From NCBI RefSeq assembly GCF_003626915.1, contig NZ_CP032570.1:2541001-2605000 (forward strand): DNA of 64,000 bases. Reading direction: 5' to 3'. This document shows positions 40,309 through 48,945 of the stretch, one piece after another. How positions within the stretch are numbered: position 1 is the first letter of the stretch; every line of letters begins with the position of its first letter. Source of the stretch: Tsuneonella amylolytica (GTDB lineage Bacteria; Pseudomonadota; Alphaproteobacteria; Sphingomonadales; Sphingomonadaceae). Below the pieces are notes generated by a model. It made no database searches. It was not told the DNA's origin and was given only the letters and a program-made list of their open reading frames with translations. A program made the translations under genes and the position numbers.

Positions 40309-42239
40309 TGGCCGAGAAGATTACCGATACCGCCGCCGCCAACGCGCGCGACACCGCGCCCCCCGAGGCGCCGCCGGAGGAAACCCGGACCGGGGCCGGC
40401 ACCCCCCACGGCCGGACCGAGCGAAAGAACGAATACAAGATCATCGACCATACCTACGACGTCGTCGTCGTGGGTGCGGGGGGCAGCGGCCTTCGCGCCA
40501 CGATGGGGGCGGCCGAGGCGGGCCTGCGCACCGCCAACATCACCAAGGTCTTCCCCACCCGCAGCCACACCGTGGCGGCGCAGGGCGGCATCGCGGCGAG
40601 CCTCGGCAACAACACGCCGGACCACTGGACATGGCACATGTACGACACCGTCAAGGGGTCGGACTGGCTCGGCGACCAGGACGCCATCGAATACATGGTG
40701 CGCGAGGCGCCCGCCGCGGTCTACGAGCTTGAGCACGCCGGCGTGCCCTTCAGCCGCAACGACGACGGCACGATCTACCAGCGCCCGTTCGGCGGCCACA
40801 TGCAGAACATGGGCGAAGGACCGCCGGTCCAGCGCACCGCCGCCGCGGCGGACCGCACCGGCCACGCTATGCTTCATGCGCTGTATCAGCAGAGCCTGAA
40901 GTACGACGCGGACTTTTTCATCGAATACTTCGCCATCGACCTCATCATGCAGGATACGCCCGCCGGCAAGGTCTGCCGCGGCGTCGTCGCGATGTGCATG
41001 GACGACGGCACGATTCACCGCTTTCGGGCGAAGGCCGTGGTGCTGGCCACCGGCGGCTACGGTCGTTGCTACTACACCGCGACCAGCGCTCACACGTGCA
41101 CGGGCGACGGCGGCGGCATGGTGCTGCGCGCGGGTCTGCCGCTGCAGGACATGGAGTTCGTGCAGTTCCACCCGACCGGCATCTACGGCGCCGGCGTTCT
41201 CATCACCGAAGGCGCACGGGGCGAGGGCGGCTACCTCACCAATTCCGAAGGCGAGCGGTTCATGGAACGCTACGCCCCGTCGGCGAAGGACCTAGCCAGC
41301 CGCGATGTCGTCAGCCGTTCGATGGCGCTGGAAATCCGCGAGGGGCGGGGCGTGGGTTCGGACAAGGACCACATCTATCTCCACCTCGACCACATCGATC
41401 CCAAGATCCTGGCCGAACGGCTTCCCGGCATCACCGAGAGCGGCAAGATCTTCGCCGGCGTCGACCTCACGCGCCAGCCGCTCCCGGTGGTTCCCACCGT
41501 GCACTACAACATGGGCGGCATCCCGACGAACTATCACGGCGAAGTCGTGACGATCGGTGCGGATGGCAATCCGGAGAAGGTCGTCCCCGGGCTCTTCGCG
41601 GTGGGCGAAGCGGCATGCGTGTCGGTCCACGGCGCTAACCGCCTGGGATCGAACAGCCTCATCGACCTCGTGGTGTTTGGCCGCGCGACCGGCCACCGTC
41701 TCAAGGAACTGATCACCCCGGGCACGTCGCACGACGAACTGCCAAAGGATGCGGGCGACCTCGCGCTCGACCGGCTCGATCACTTCCGCAATGCCAGCGG
41801 CGGGTCGCCCACCGCGTCGATTCGCAAGGCGATGCAGCAGACCATGAGCCGTCACGCGGCCGTCTTCCGCACCTCCGACCTCCTGTCCGAAGGCGTCGAC
41901 GAGCTCGAGAAGATCTATCGCCGGATGGAGGACATCAACGTGTCCGACCGTTCGCTGATCTTCAACAGCGACCTCATCGAGACGCTGGAGCTCGACAACC
42001 TCATTGCACAGGCCACCGTGACGATGGCGAGCGCGGAGAATCGCAAGGAAAGCCGCGGTGCCCATGCGCACGAAGATTTCCCCGATCGCAACGACGGCGA
42101 ATGGATGAAGCACACCGCCGCGTGGTTCGACGGGTGGGGCGGCAAGGGCGGCACCGTCCGCATCGACTACCGCCCGGTCCACGAATACACGCTGACCGAC
42201 GACGTCGAATACATCAAGCCGAAGAAGCGGGTGTACTGA
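40308..42239 (+). CDS. sdhA: Succinate dehydrogenase flavoprotein subunit
   Basis: A 643-residue FAD subunit oxidising succinate to fumarate. The dinucleotide fold [13 protein letters not shown] (52-64), the covalent-FAD histidine H87 (SHTVAAQGG) and the active-site regions QFHPTGIYG and [11 protein letters not shown] are intact. The first 40 residues are an acidic, Ala/Pro/Thr-rich extension not usual in SdhA; no internal in-frame start lies between it and the fold. No sdhB follows: the next gene is convergent. Confidence 0.96.
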   Translation: MAEKITDTAAANARDTAPPEAPPEETRTGAGTPHGRTERKNEYKIIDHTYDVVVVGAGGSGLRATMGAAEAGLRTANITKVFPTRSHTVAAQGGIAASLGNNTPDHWTWHMYDTVKGSDWLGDQDAIEYMVREAPAAVYELEHAGVPFSRNDDGTIYQRPFGGHMQNMGEGPPVQRTAAAADRTGHAMLHALYQQSLKYDADFFIEYFAIDLIMQDTPAGKVCRGVVAMCMDDGTIHRFRAKAVVLATGGYGRCYYTATSAHTCTGDGGGMVLRAGLPLQDMEFVQFHPTGIYGAGVLITEGARGEGGYLTNSEGERFMERYAPSAKDLASRDVVSRSMALEIREGRGVGSDKDHIYLHLDHIDPKILAERLPGITESGKIFAGVDLTRQPLPVVPTVHYNMGGIPTNYHGEVVTIGADGNPEKVVPGLFAVGEAACVSVHGANRLGSNSLIDLVVFGRATGHRLKELITPGTSHDELPKDAGDLALDRLDHFRNASGGSPTASIRKAMQQTMSRHAAVFRTSDLLSEGVDELEKIYRRMEDINVSDRSLIFNSDLIETLELDNLIAQATVTMASAENRKESRGAHAHEDFPDRNDGEWMKHTAAWFDGWGGKGGTVRIDYRPVHEYTLTDDVEYIKPKKRVY

Positions 42240-42251
42240 CCTGGAGCGGAG

Positions 42252-42815
42252 TTACACGATCCCCGCGATGAGGCCGCGTTCGGCGGCTTCTTCGCAGGCG
42301 ATGTACCAGTTGTCTGGCGCCTTCTGGCGAACCTCCGCGAAGCCGACATCGCTCCCGGCTACGATGGAGCGGAATCCGTCTTCCTCGATACGGATCGAGA
42401 ATTCGATTTCGTTGAGCGTTGCCCTGAGCTGATCGATGCAGCTCTTCAGCGGACCGACGAGGCGGACCGTCCTGTCGATCTGCCTTTCGTGCAACAGCAG
42501 GCTGGAATTGCGGGTGAAGTACCGGGCCTCGACCGGAAAGCCGGCCATGAAGGTCGCGCCGGCCGAATACACCGCGGCCTTGCCCAGAAAATAGATTTCG
42601 CGCCCGGCTTCGCGCAACAGGCGCACATCATCGGCCATCGCCCGGGCAATTTCCGGATTGCCGCCCAGTGTCGTCAGTGAAACGACGAGGGGGCCGCTTT
42701 CGGGCGCGGCGGCGAGCTGCTTGCGAAATTCGGCATACATCGCCTCGTCGACACTGCCGACCAGCCGCAATTGCGGCGCAGCCCTGATCTTGTCGGACAT
42801 ATCCTGGCCGGACAT
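42252..42815 (-). CDS. ClpP-like (S14-type) protein
   Basis: A 187-residue protein resembling the ClpP fold: SLTTLGG near residues 46-52 (as in the SPGG loop), candidate nucleophile S84 in AVYSAGATFM and candidate His H109 in LLLHERQID. It lacks the exact ClpP consensus around Ser and His, so it is a divergent relative, not housekeeping ClpP. Peptidase activity is uncertain. Starts at 42815 (GCGGGGG upstream) or 42800. It is 12 bp from the convergent sdhA end and divergent from the metallopeptidase-like lipoprotein. Confidence 0.7.
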   Translation of the reverse strand: MSGQDMSDKIRAAPQLRLVGSVDEAMYAEFRKQLAAAPESGPLVVSLTTLGGNPEIARAMADDVRLLREAGREIYFLGKAAVYSAGATFMAGFPVEARYFTRNSSLLLHERQIDRTVRLVGPLKSCIDQLRATLNEIEFSIRIEEDGFRSIVAGSDVGFAEVRQKAPDNWYIACEEAAERGLIAGIV

Positions 42816-42962
42816 CGATTACCCCCGCTTCGTTGCCGAGAGGGAGCGCTTCGTCCGCTAGTCGGTTCCGGACTGGCGACAGGTTTCAGCAGAAATCTCG
42901 CCGCGGAATGAACGGATGCGGGGTGTTTGGTTGCTTCCTTCGTCAGTGTAGACCCCTGCGGT

Positions 42963-43817
42963 ATGACAACTGCTCGCCTTTCGATAGTGGCCGCCTCGCT
43001 CTTCCTAGCGGGGTGTTCGACATCGGTCGCGGCTGAAACCGGCGGCTTCTACACGCAGCATCGCGATGCGGGCGGGATACCGGTGATCGGGTCGGCGATG
43101 GTAAAAGCCGAGGCGCTCGACACGGCGGCGGGGCTCGTGCGCCAGATGCTGGCCCCGCGACCCGATCTTGCGCGCTGGCTGGCCGGCAACGGCTACCGCG
43201 TGGCGATCATGGCCGAAAGCGAGGCGACCACCGACCTGCCCGAGCAGGCGCACTGGACCCGCCCTACGCGCAACGATCCGCGCCTGACCCGCTGCGAGCA
43301 CAAGCATTACGATGCGCGCATCGGCGCGATGAGCGACCGCGAGTACTGGAACGGGCGTGCCCGCGGGATGGCCGGGCCGTTGACCAGCGGATCGGAGGAG
43401 GACGTGCTGGGCCTCCGCTCGAGCCGGTATTGGGGCGAGACGATCCTCGTCCACGAGTTTTCGCATAACGTGCTGGCCGCCATTCGCGCGGTCGATCCCG
43501 CATTGGCGGGGCGGGTGGACGATGCCTATGCCGCCGCCTTGCGCGACGGGCGCTGGAAGGACGAGTACGCCTCCACCACCGTCGACGAATACTGGGCCGA
43601 AGGCACGCAGTTCTGGTTCGATTCGAACCGGCTGGCGGTATTCGACGGGCGGCGGATCCTGAATCATCAGGATCTCGCCGCTTACGATCCTGCGCTCTAC
43701 GCTGCCTTGGGCGAAGCCTACGGACCGGGTCACCGGCTTGCCGGCGACCCGTTCTGGCAAAGCCCGGCGCGCGTACCGCCCGGGCCCGTCCCGCGCAATA
43801 CCGCGGAGGTGTGCTAG
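42963..43817 (+). CDS. Lipoprotein with HEFSH zinc-peptidase motif
   Basis: A 284-residue lipoprotein (lipobox LAGC, C18). The HExxH motif is H164-E-F-S-H168, and a second acidic segment VDEYWAEGTQFWF about 40 residues later may supply the third zinc ligand. The arrangement resembles lethal-factor-like (M34-related) metalloendopeptidase domains, which is a tentative comparison. No substrate can be named. The start at 42963 yields the signal peptide directly; the frame open to 42927 adds residues before it. It is convergent with, and overlaps by 4 bp, the next gene. Confidence 0.75.
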   Translation: MTTARLSIVAASLFLAGCSTSVAAETGGFYTQHRDAGGIPVIGSAMVKAEALDTAAGLVRQMLAPRPDLARWLAGNGYRVAIMAESEATTDLPEQAHWTRPTRNDPRLTRCEHKHYDARIGAMSDREYWNGRARGMAGPLTSGSEEDVLGLRSSRYWGETILVHEFSHNVLAAIRAVDPALAGRVDDAYAAALRDGRWKDEYASTTVDEYWAEGTQFWFDSNRLAVFDGRRILNHQDLAAYDPALYAALGEAYGPGHRLAGDPFWQSPARVPPGPVPRNTAEVC

Positions 43818-44365
43818 GCTGCGATTTGCTCCCGCGCGGCCCGGCGGAACAGCGCCGCCGCGCCGAGCCACATGGCGGCGAAGAAAGCGTCGATGATGGG
43901 GGTCGGCGTGCCGTTGACCGCGTGGAGGATCGAGAACAGGACCTGCAGGCCGGCCACGGCGACCATCGCAGGGGCGAGAACACGCACCTTGCCCAAGGCC
44001 GCGACAGCACCGACGATGGCGGCGAACACCACCGCGAAGTAGGTCCAGTTGGCCGGGTTGTCTTCGCTGCCGATGATTCCGACCGCGAGATTGATCCAGA
44101 TCTGCAGGAACGCGCAGGCGACGGCCAGACCCGTGCCGAGGCGAAAGGCGAGGTTGGCGCTAGCCCGCGCGGCGAGTTCGAACACACCGCCCACGATCGC
44201 AAAGATCGTCGCCGCGAACACGAAGTCGGACGCGGTCCACGAGACGCCTTCGACCCCGGCGAGCATCGCGATGGCGGGAAGGGCAAGCAGGCAGGCGGCG
44301 ACTGTCCATCCGGCGATCCGGAGAATGCGCGTCGAACGCGGGCTCATGTCGGTGGCGGTCATCAT
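43814..44365 (-). CDS. Polytopic membrane protein, unknown function
   Basis: 183 residues with about five to six hydrophobic helices, short loops and few charged residues. GAGGAG lies 7 bases before the ATG at 44365, a strong start. It sits 90 bp downstream of the winged-helix membrane regulator on the same strand and may be its target or partner; that is inference. I cannot place the family. Confidence 0.75.
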   Translation of the reverse strand: MMTATDMSPRSTRILRIAGWTVAACLLALPAIAMLAGVEGVSWTASDFVFAATIFAIVGGVFELAARASANLAFRLGTGLAVACAFLQIWINLAVGIIGSEDNPANWTYFAVVFAAIVGAVAALGKVRVLAPAMVAVAGLQVLFSILHAVNGTPTPIIDAFFAAMWLGAAALFRRAAREQIAA

Positions 44366-44455
44366 GGCAACTCTCCTCTGTGTCTGGAGCTGCCCGTATC
44401 CCCGCTGTACGCACTGACCGTCATGAGGAGGGGATGAGGAACCGCTGAAATCGCC

Positions 44456-45493
44456 CTAGTCGCGGCGCCCCATGCGTTGCCAAGCGATCATCGCGGCAAT
44501 CACCCCGGTCACGAACAGCGTCGCTTCCGCCACGGTCGCCGCGGCGAGCATGGGGGGCGGGAGGACCGCGATTTCCAGCTTCGAATCGGGAAACTGCCGG
44601 GCCGTCTCTACGAGTGTGCCCGCAAGCAGGCGGCCCCCGGCAATCATGATCACGATCCCGGCCGCCGTTCCGCTTGCGATAGCTGGGAGTATCCGGCGTG
44701 CCGTCGGCCAGTCGCGGAGCCGGGCAGCCACGCCCCAGGCCAGCCCGGCGGCCGCGCCGATCACCAGGCCTTCGAGCGGGCCGGTGGGCGAAGCGGGAGC
44801 GCGGCCGAACAGCAGGGTGAACAGATCCATGCCCACCATCCGGCCGATCGCGCCCACCAGCAGCCCGCCGAGCGCGCCGCCGATGCTCACCCGCCAGACG
44901 CTCGCCGTGCGTCCGGCCAGCGCGATGCCGCCGCCGACGAAGGCGCCGCCGACGAACCCGAGGACCAGCGTCACGCTGACGAGCACGACGAGCGCGGAGG
45001 CGGTGCCCATGCCGCGGGAAACGATGCCGAGCGACAGATAGCCGAGCCCGCCGACGATGCCCGCGCCGCCGCCGCCGAGCGCTGCTGCCAGCGCCGAGGC
45101 AGGCACGTGCCCGAACCGGGAGGCAACCGGCGGAGAGGTAATGCCGTCGGGGCGGTGCGCGTCGCTGCCCGCGGCGACGGTTTCCACCGGCATCAGCAAG
45201 CGGTAGCCATGACGCGGAACCGTCTCGATGACCCGCGGGTTGGACGCATCGTCGCCCAGCGCCTTCCGCAAGGAGCGGATACACTGCGTCAGCGCTTCAT
45301 CCGTGACGGGCACGCCGCGCCAGACCTCGTCCATGAAGCGGTCCTTCGTGACGAGCCTGCCATCCTCCGCCACGAGGAGAGCCAGCGCGTCGAGGTAGCG
45401 GCCGCTCACCTCGAGCACCTCGCCGCCGCGCGTCAGCCGCCGTTCGGCCGGGTCGAGCCGGAAAGGGCCGAATTCATAGGGTCCGCCGTCCAT
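44456..45493 (-). CDS. Winged-helix DNA-binding domain fused to a polytopic membrane domain
   Basis: 345 residues. Residues about 5-100 form an OmpR/PhoB-type winged helix (FGPFRLDPAERRLTRGGEVL...DEALTQCIRSLRKALGDDA...RVIETVPRHGYRLL), as in CadC/ToxR. Instead of one membrane helix and a periplasmic sensor, the rest (about 120-345) is a series of six or so hydrophobic, Gly/Ala-rich helices. It is therefore probably a membrane-bound transcription regulator whose sensing is within the membrane. It is downstream of lldD (59-bp gap). ATG 45493 was chosen; the longer TTG start at 45556 reaches into lldD. Confidence 0.85.
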   Translation of the reverse strand: MDGGPYEFGPFRLDPAERRLTRGGEVLEVSGRYLDALALLVAEDGRLVTKDRFMDEVWRGVPVTDEALTQCIRSLRKALGDDASNPRVIETVPRHGYRLLMPVETVAAGSDAHRPDGITSPPVASRFGHVPASALAAALGGGGAGIVGGLGYLSLGIVSRGMGTASALVVLVSVTLVLGFVGGAFVGGGIALAGRTASVWRVSIGGALGGLLVGAIGRMVGMDLFTLLFGRAPASPTGPLEGLVIGAAAGLAWGVAARLRDWPTARRILPAIASGTAAGIVIMIAGGRLLAGTLVETARQFPDSKLEIAVLPPPMLAAATVAEATLFVTGVIAAMIAWQRMGRRD

Positions 45494-45552
45494 CTTTTTA
45501 GCCGATAAGGCGAAACAGCGCACGATGCCACCGGCCCGTGCAGGGCGAGGGC

Positions 45553-46734
45553 TCAACGGCGGCGGAGCACGTCGCGATTCAGCTCGGCGACCGACTTCAC
45601 CCCCATCAACCGCATTCCGCGGGCGATCTCGTCGCGCACGATGGTGACGGCGCGTTCAACCCCGTCCTCTCCCGCCGCGGCGAGCGCGTAGAGATAGAGC
45701 CGTCCGCCGGAGGCCGCGGTCGCCCCCAACGCCAGCGCCTTCAGCACATGCGTTCCGCGCCGGACGCCGCCGTCGCAGATCACCTCGATCCGGTCGCCGA
45801 CCGCGTCCACGATCTCTTCCAGCTGGTCGAACGGGGCGCGGCTGCCGTCGAGCTGTCGGCCGCCGTGGTTGGACACCATGATCGCGTCGCAGCCGATATC
45901 GGCCGCGCGGCGCGCGTCGGTCGTGCTCATCACGCCCTTCAAGCAAAACTTGCCGCCCCAGTCGGCGCGCAGCCTCTCGACCGCCGCCCAGTCCATGTCG
46001 GGATCGAGCATCTCGTTGAAATAGTCCTGGATCGAGATGGCCTTGCCGCTGCCTTCCGCGACATGGGTTTCCAGGTTCGGCAGGCTGAACCGTTCGCGGA
46101 AGAGGAAGTTCAGCGCCCAGGCGGGCTTCGTGGCGTAGGACATGAAGCTCGACGGGGTGAACCGGGGCGGGGTGGTGAACCCGGTGCGCTTGCACCGCTC
46201 GCGGTTACCCGAGACGATCGTGTCGACCGTCAGCGCGATCGCATCGAAGTTCGCAGCCTTCGCTCGCTCGACCAGCGCGGCGTTGAGACCGCGGTCCTTG
46301 TGATAGTAATACTGCAGCATCTTGGGCCCGGCGTAGTTCGCGCCGATCTCCTCGATGCTCACGCTCGACAGGCTGGAAATGCCGAACCAGAGGTTGTGGC
46401 GCTCGGCCACGCGGGCCACCGCGCGCTCGCCGTGCCAGTGGAACAGCCGCTGGAGGGCGGTGGGACTCAGCATCAACGGCAACGAGGTCTTGCGGCCCAT
46501 GATCGTCGCCGACGTGTCGATCTCCGCCACTCCGGCGAGGACGTTCGGCACGAGGTCCACGTCGTCGAATGCGGCCGTGTTGCGCGCTTTCGTCACCTCG
46601 TCGTCGCCGGCCCCGTCGATGTAGTGAAACACCGGATAGGGCAGCCGCCGGTGCGCCAGCGCGCGAAAGTCCGCGACGTTGTGGCAGTCGGTCAAAGACC
46701 GGACGCGGTGCGGAACGGAAAAATCGAAAGCCAT
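45553..46734 (-). CDS. lldD: FMN-dependent L-lactate dehydrogenase
   Basis: A 393-residue alpha-hydroxy-acid oxidising flavoenzyme. The proton-abstracting His is H290 in SNHGGRQLDG; further substrate/FMN residues are in YYYHKDRGL and ICDGGVRRG. It oxidises L-lactate to pyruvate and passes electrons to the quinone pool. Length matches LldD. Start ATG 46734 is preferred to the TTG six bases upstream. It is divergent from blaI; no lactate regulator or permease lies next to it. Confidence 0.9.
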   Translation of the reverse strand: MAFDFSVPHRVRSLTDCHNVADFRALAHRRLPYPVFHYIDGAGDDEVTKARNTAAFDDVDLVPNVLAGVAEIDTSATIMGRKTSLPLMLSPTALQRLFHWHGERAVARVAERHNLWFGISSLSSVSIEEIGANYAGPKMLQYYYHKDRGLNAALVERAKAANFDAIALTVDTIVSGNRERCKRTGFTTPPRFTPSSFMSYATKPAWALNFLFRERFSLPNLETHVAEGSGKAISIQDYFNEMLDPDMDWAAVERLRADWGGKFCLKGVMSTTDARRAADIGCDAIMVSNHGGRQLDGSRAPFDQLEEIVDAVGDRIEVICDGGVRRGTHVLKALALGATAASGGRLYLYALAAAGEDGVERAVTIVRDEIARGMRLMGVKSVAELNRDVLRRR

Positions 46735-46790
46735 CGCCAAGACCCTACCGGCCCGCGCGAGAGCGGGGAAGTCGTTCGTCGATCCCCGGC

Positions 46791-46823
46791 TTGCCTATGT
46801 CGCGCGAATCGATTACAAACGTA
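46791..46823 (+). promoter_or_regulatory. blaI promoter with overlapping BlaI-type operator candidate
   Basis: TTGCCT (46791-46796), 17 bp, TACAAA (46814-46819). The inverted repeat TACAAACGTA (46814-46823) lies on the -10 box; TACnnnnGTA resembles the TACA/TGTA half-sites of BlaI/MecI operators. Autorepression is expected of this family. Confidence 0.5.
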
Positions 46824-46849
46824 GACAATAAGCGAATGAGGAGAGCGGA

Positions 46850-47239
46850 GTGGCCGACGACGGCGAAAGCGCACCGGAGCGTATCAGCGAGGCGGAACTC
46901 GCGGTTATGGAAGTCTTGTGGGACAAGAACCCGCTCGCCGCCAGCGATGTGTGCGACAAGGTCTGCACCGAGCGCGACTGGTCGATCCCGACGGTGAAGA
47001 CCCTGCTCGGTCGGCTGGTGTCGAAGGGGGCCGTAGAGACTGCGCCGGATGGTCGCCGGTTCCTTTATTCGCCGCTCGTCGAACGATCCGAATATGTCGG
47101 CAGCGAATCGCGGCGGCTCGTGGACCGGCTGTTTGGCGGACGGGCCGCGCCGCTCATCGCTCATCTGGCGGAAGCCGAAGCGCTCACCGACGAGGACCTG
47201 TCGGAAATCGAACGTCTGCTGAGGGAGCTTCGCAAATGA
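46850..47239 (+). CDS. BlaI/MecI/CopY family repressor
   Basis: A 129-residue winged-helix repressor: RISEAELAVMEVLW at the start, recognition region SIPTVKTLLGRLVSKG, and a C-terminal dimerisation helix with acidic residues. In the family the membrane metalloprotease partner inactivates the repressor by cleavage. GTG 46850 has AGGAGAG upstream. Its stop overlaps the M56 gene by 4 bp. Confidence 0.93.
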   Translation: MADDGESAPERISEAELAVMEVLWDKNPLAASDVCDKVCTERDWSIPTVKTLLGRLVSKGAVETAPDGRRFLYSPLVERSEYVGSESRRLVDRLFGGRAAPLIAHLAEAEALTDEDLSEIERLLRELRK

Positions 47240-48870
47240 TCTGGCTCGTCGACACGCTCGTGTGGACGGGCGCGTTCATCGCGCTCGCATTGCTCGCCCG
47301 CCGGCCGGTCGCCCGTCATTTCGGGGCGCGCGCGGCATACGCTTTGTGGGCGCTTCCGCTCGTCCGGTTGGTGCTGCCGCCAATAGAACTGCCGGCGTCG
47401 TTCGCGCCGCTCGTGAAACCGCTACCGATGGCCCCGGTCGCGCCGGCTCTTGAGGTCTCCTATGTCGCTTCCACGGGCGTGATCGAGGCGCCGGCTGCGA
47501 TCGTACCTTCGGTGGAAAGCATTTGGCCGACGATCCTGTTCGCGATCTGGCTGGGCGGCGCCGCGATCTATCTCGTTACGCGACTGGCTGCCTACTTCCG
47601 CCTGCGCGACACGTTGCTCGCCTCGGCCCGAACGGTCGGCGAGGCAGGGACCGTACGCTTCGTCGAGACGCCTGCGACGCTTTCGCCGATCGCCTTCGGT
47701 GTGATCGACCGGGTGGTGGCGCTGCCGCCGGGCTTCATGGCAAGTCCCGATCGCGCCGCGCGAGACCTCGCGCTGGCGCACGAGCTTGCCCACCACCGGG
47801 CGGGCGACCTTGCAGCGAATTTCGCCGCGTTGCCGCTGTTCGCGCTGCACTGGTTCAACCCGCTGTCCTGGCTCGGCTGGCGCGCGATGCGGCGCGATCA
47901 GGAGGCGGCCTGCGACGCGCGGGTCATCGCGAATCGTGGCCGTGCCGAACGCGCAACCTATGCCTCCGTCATCGCGCGCGCAGCGACGACTGCGCCGCGC
48001 GGCGGATTCCAGCCCTCGCTTGCCGCACCGATGGCTTGTCCGGTGCTGGGCGATGCTTCCATCGTCGATCGTTTGAGGACCCTGACCATGACCGATCCAA
48101 CCATTCGCCGCCGCCGCGCCGGAATGTTGCTGATAGGAGCCGCCGCGCTGGCGCTGCCGCTGACGGCGTCGATCTCCTACGCCGCCGACGAGGCCCCGGT
48201 ACCGCCCGCGCCGCCGGAGGCACCGCAAGCCCCGCCGGTGGTACCCTCCGCTCCGTCCGCACCCGCCGCACCCCTCCCGCCCGAAGCGCCGTATGCACCT
48301 CAACCTGGCGAAAGCCGCATCGTCGTCGAAGGCACCTCGCCCGACGGTAGTGCACGCGAGCGCAGCGTCACGGTGATCCGGACGACCGGCGCCGAACAGG
48401 CCCCCCAGAGGCGTCTCATCGAGATGCGCGATCATGTCCCGCACGGCCTCGAGCCCGATAGTCCCGAGTTCGAACGGCATATGAAGCGGATGGAGCGCGA
48501 TCTCGAACGGATGGGCAGGGAAATCGAGCGCTCCGTTCGCATTGACGAGAGGCGAATTGCTGCGGTCGCCGCGCGGGCAAGCGCCAGTGCCCTTGCCGCC
48601 GCCGACCATGCGAAGATCGCCGCAATGGCCGCAGCCCGCGCCCCGCGGGTGGTCGAGGATTGCGAGGGGACGCAAAGCGTTCGGGAAAGCAGGAGCGCCG
48701 ACGGCAAGCGCGTGATCCGCATCTGCCATTCGGGCAAGGGGCAGGCCTTGAGCAGCCTCCGCCATGCGCGGGCTTCGATCGCCAGCAACCGCGACATGCC
48801 CGAGCAAGCCCGAGCCGAAGTCCTCGCCGAGCTCGAAGCCGAGATCGCGGAACTGGAAGCAGGCAACTGA
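47236..48870 (+). CDS. M56 (BlaR1/MecR1-type) membrane metallopeptidase without a penicillin-binding domain
   Basis: 544 residues. Three N-terminal membrane helices, a cytoplasmic zinc site H182-E-L-A-H186 (LALAHELAHHRAGD) and a fourth helix at about 296-317 (LLIGAAALALPLTASISYA). The periplasmic part starts with a Pro/Ala-rich linker and continues as a charged helical segment (EFERHMKRMERDLERMGREI...) and an Ala-rich helix with two cysteines. BlaR1 proteins have a beta-lactam-binding serine domain here; none is present. The signal it senses is unknown. Confidence 0.88.
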   Translation: MIWLVDTLVWTGAFIALALLARRPVARHFGARAAYALWALPLVRLVLPPIELPASFAPLVKPLPMAPVAPALEVSYVASTGVIEAPAAIVPSVESIWPTILFAIWLGGAAIYLVTRLAAYFRLRDTLLASARTVGEAGTVRFVETPATLSPIAFGVIDRVVALPPGFMASPDRAARDLALAHELAHHRAGDLAANFAALPLFALHWFNPLSWLGWRAMRRDQEAACDARVIANRGRAERATYASVIARAATTAPRGGFQPSLAAPMACPVLGDASIVDRLRTLTMTDPTIRRRRAGMLLIGAAALALPLTASISYAADEAPVPPAPPEAPQAPPVVPSAPSAPAAPLPPEAPYAPQPGESRIVVEGTSPDGSARERSVTVIRTTGAEQAPQRRLIEMRDHVPHGLEPDSPEFERHMKRMERDLERMGREIERSVRIDERRIAAVAARASASALAAADHAKIAAMAAARAPRVVEDCEGTQSVRESRSADGKRVIRICHSGKGQALSSLRHARASIASNRDMPEQARAEVLAELEAEIAELEAGN

Positions 48871-48904
48871 GCGCCAGGGCCTGAAAACAGTCAGTGGGTT
48901 GAAA

Positions 48905-48927
48905 GGGGGGCGGCTCGTTCGCCCCCC
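48905..48927. terminator. GC hairpin between convergent genes
   Basis: GGGGGGCG (48905-48912) pairs with CGCCCCCC (48920-48927), 7-nt loop. It lies between the M56 and YpfJ-type genes. No T-run, so termination efficiency is uncertain. Confidence 0.5.
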
Positions 48928-48945
48928 ATCGGTCATTCGCGGCAG

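Noticed and set aside
42931-42962. Promoter-like TTGCTT and TGTAGACC before the HEFSH lipoprotein
   Set aside because: The spacing (9 bp to the octamer) is outside the range seen for the other promoters in the window.
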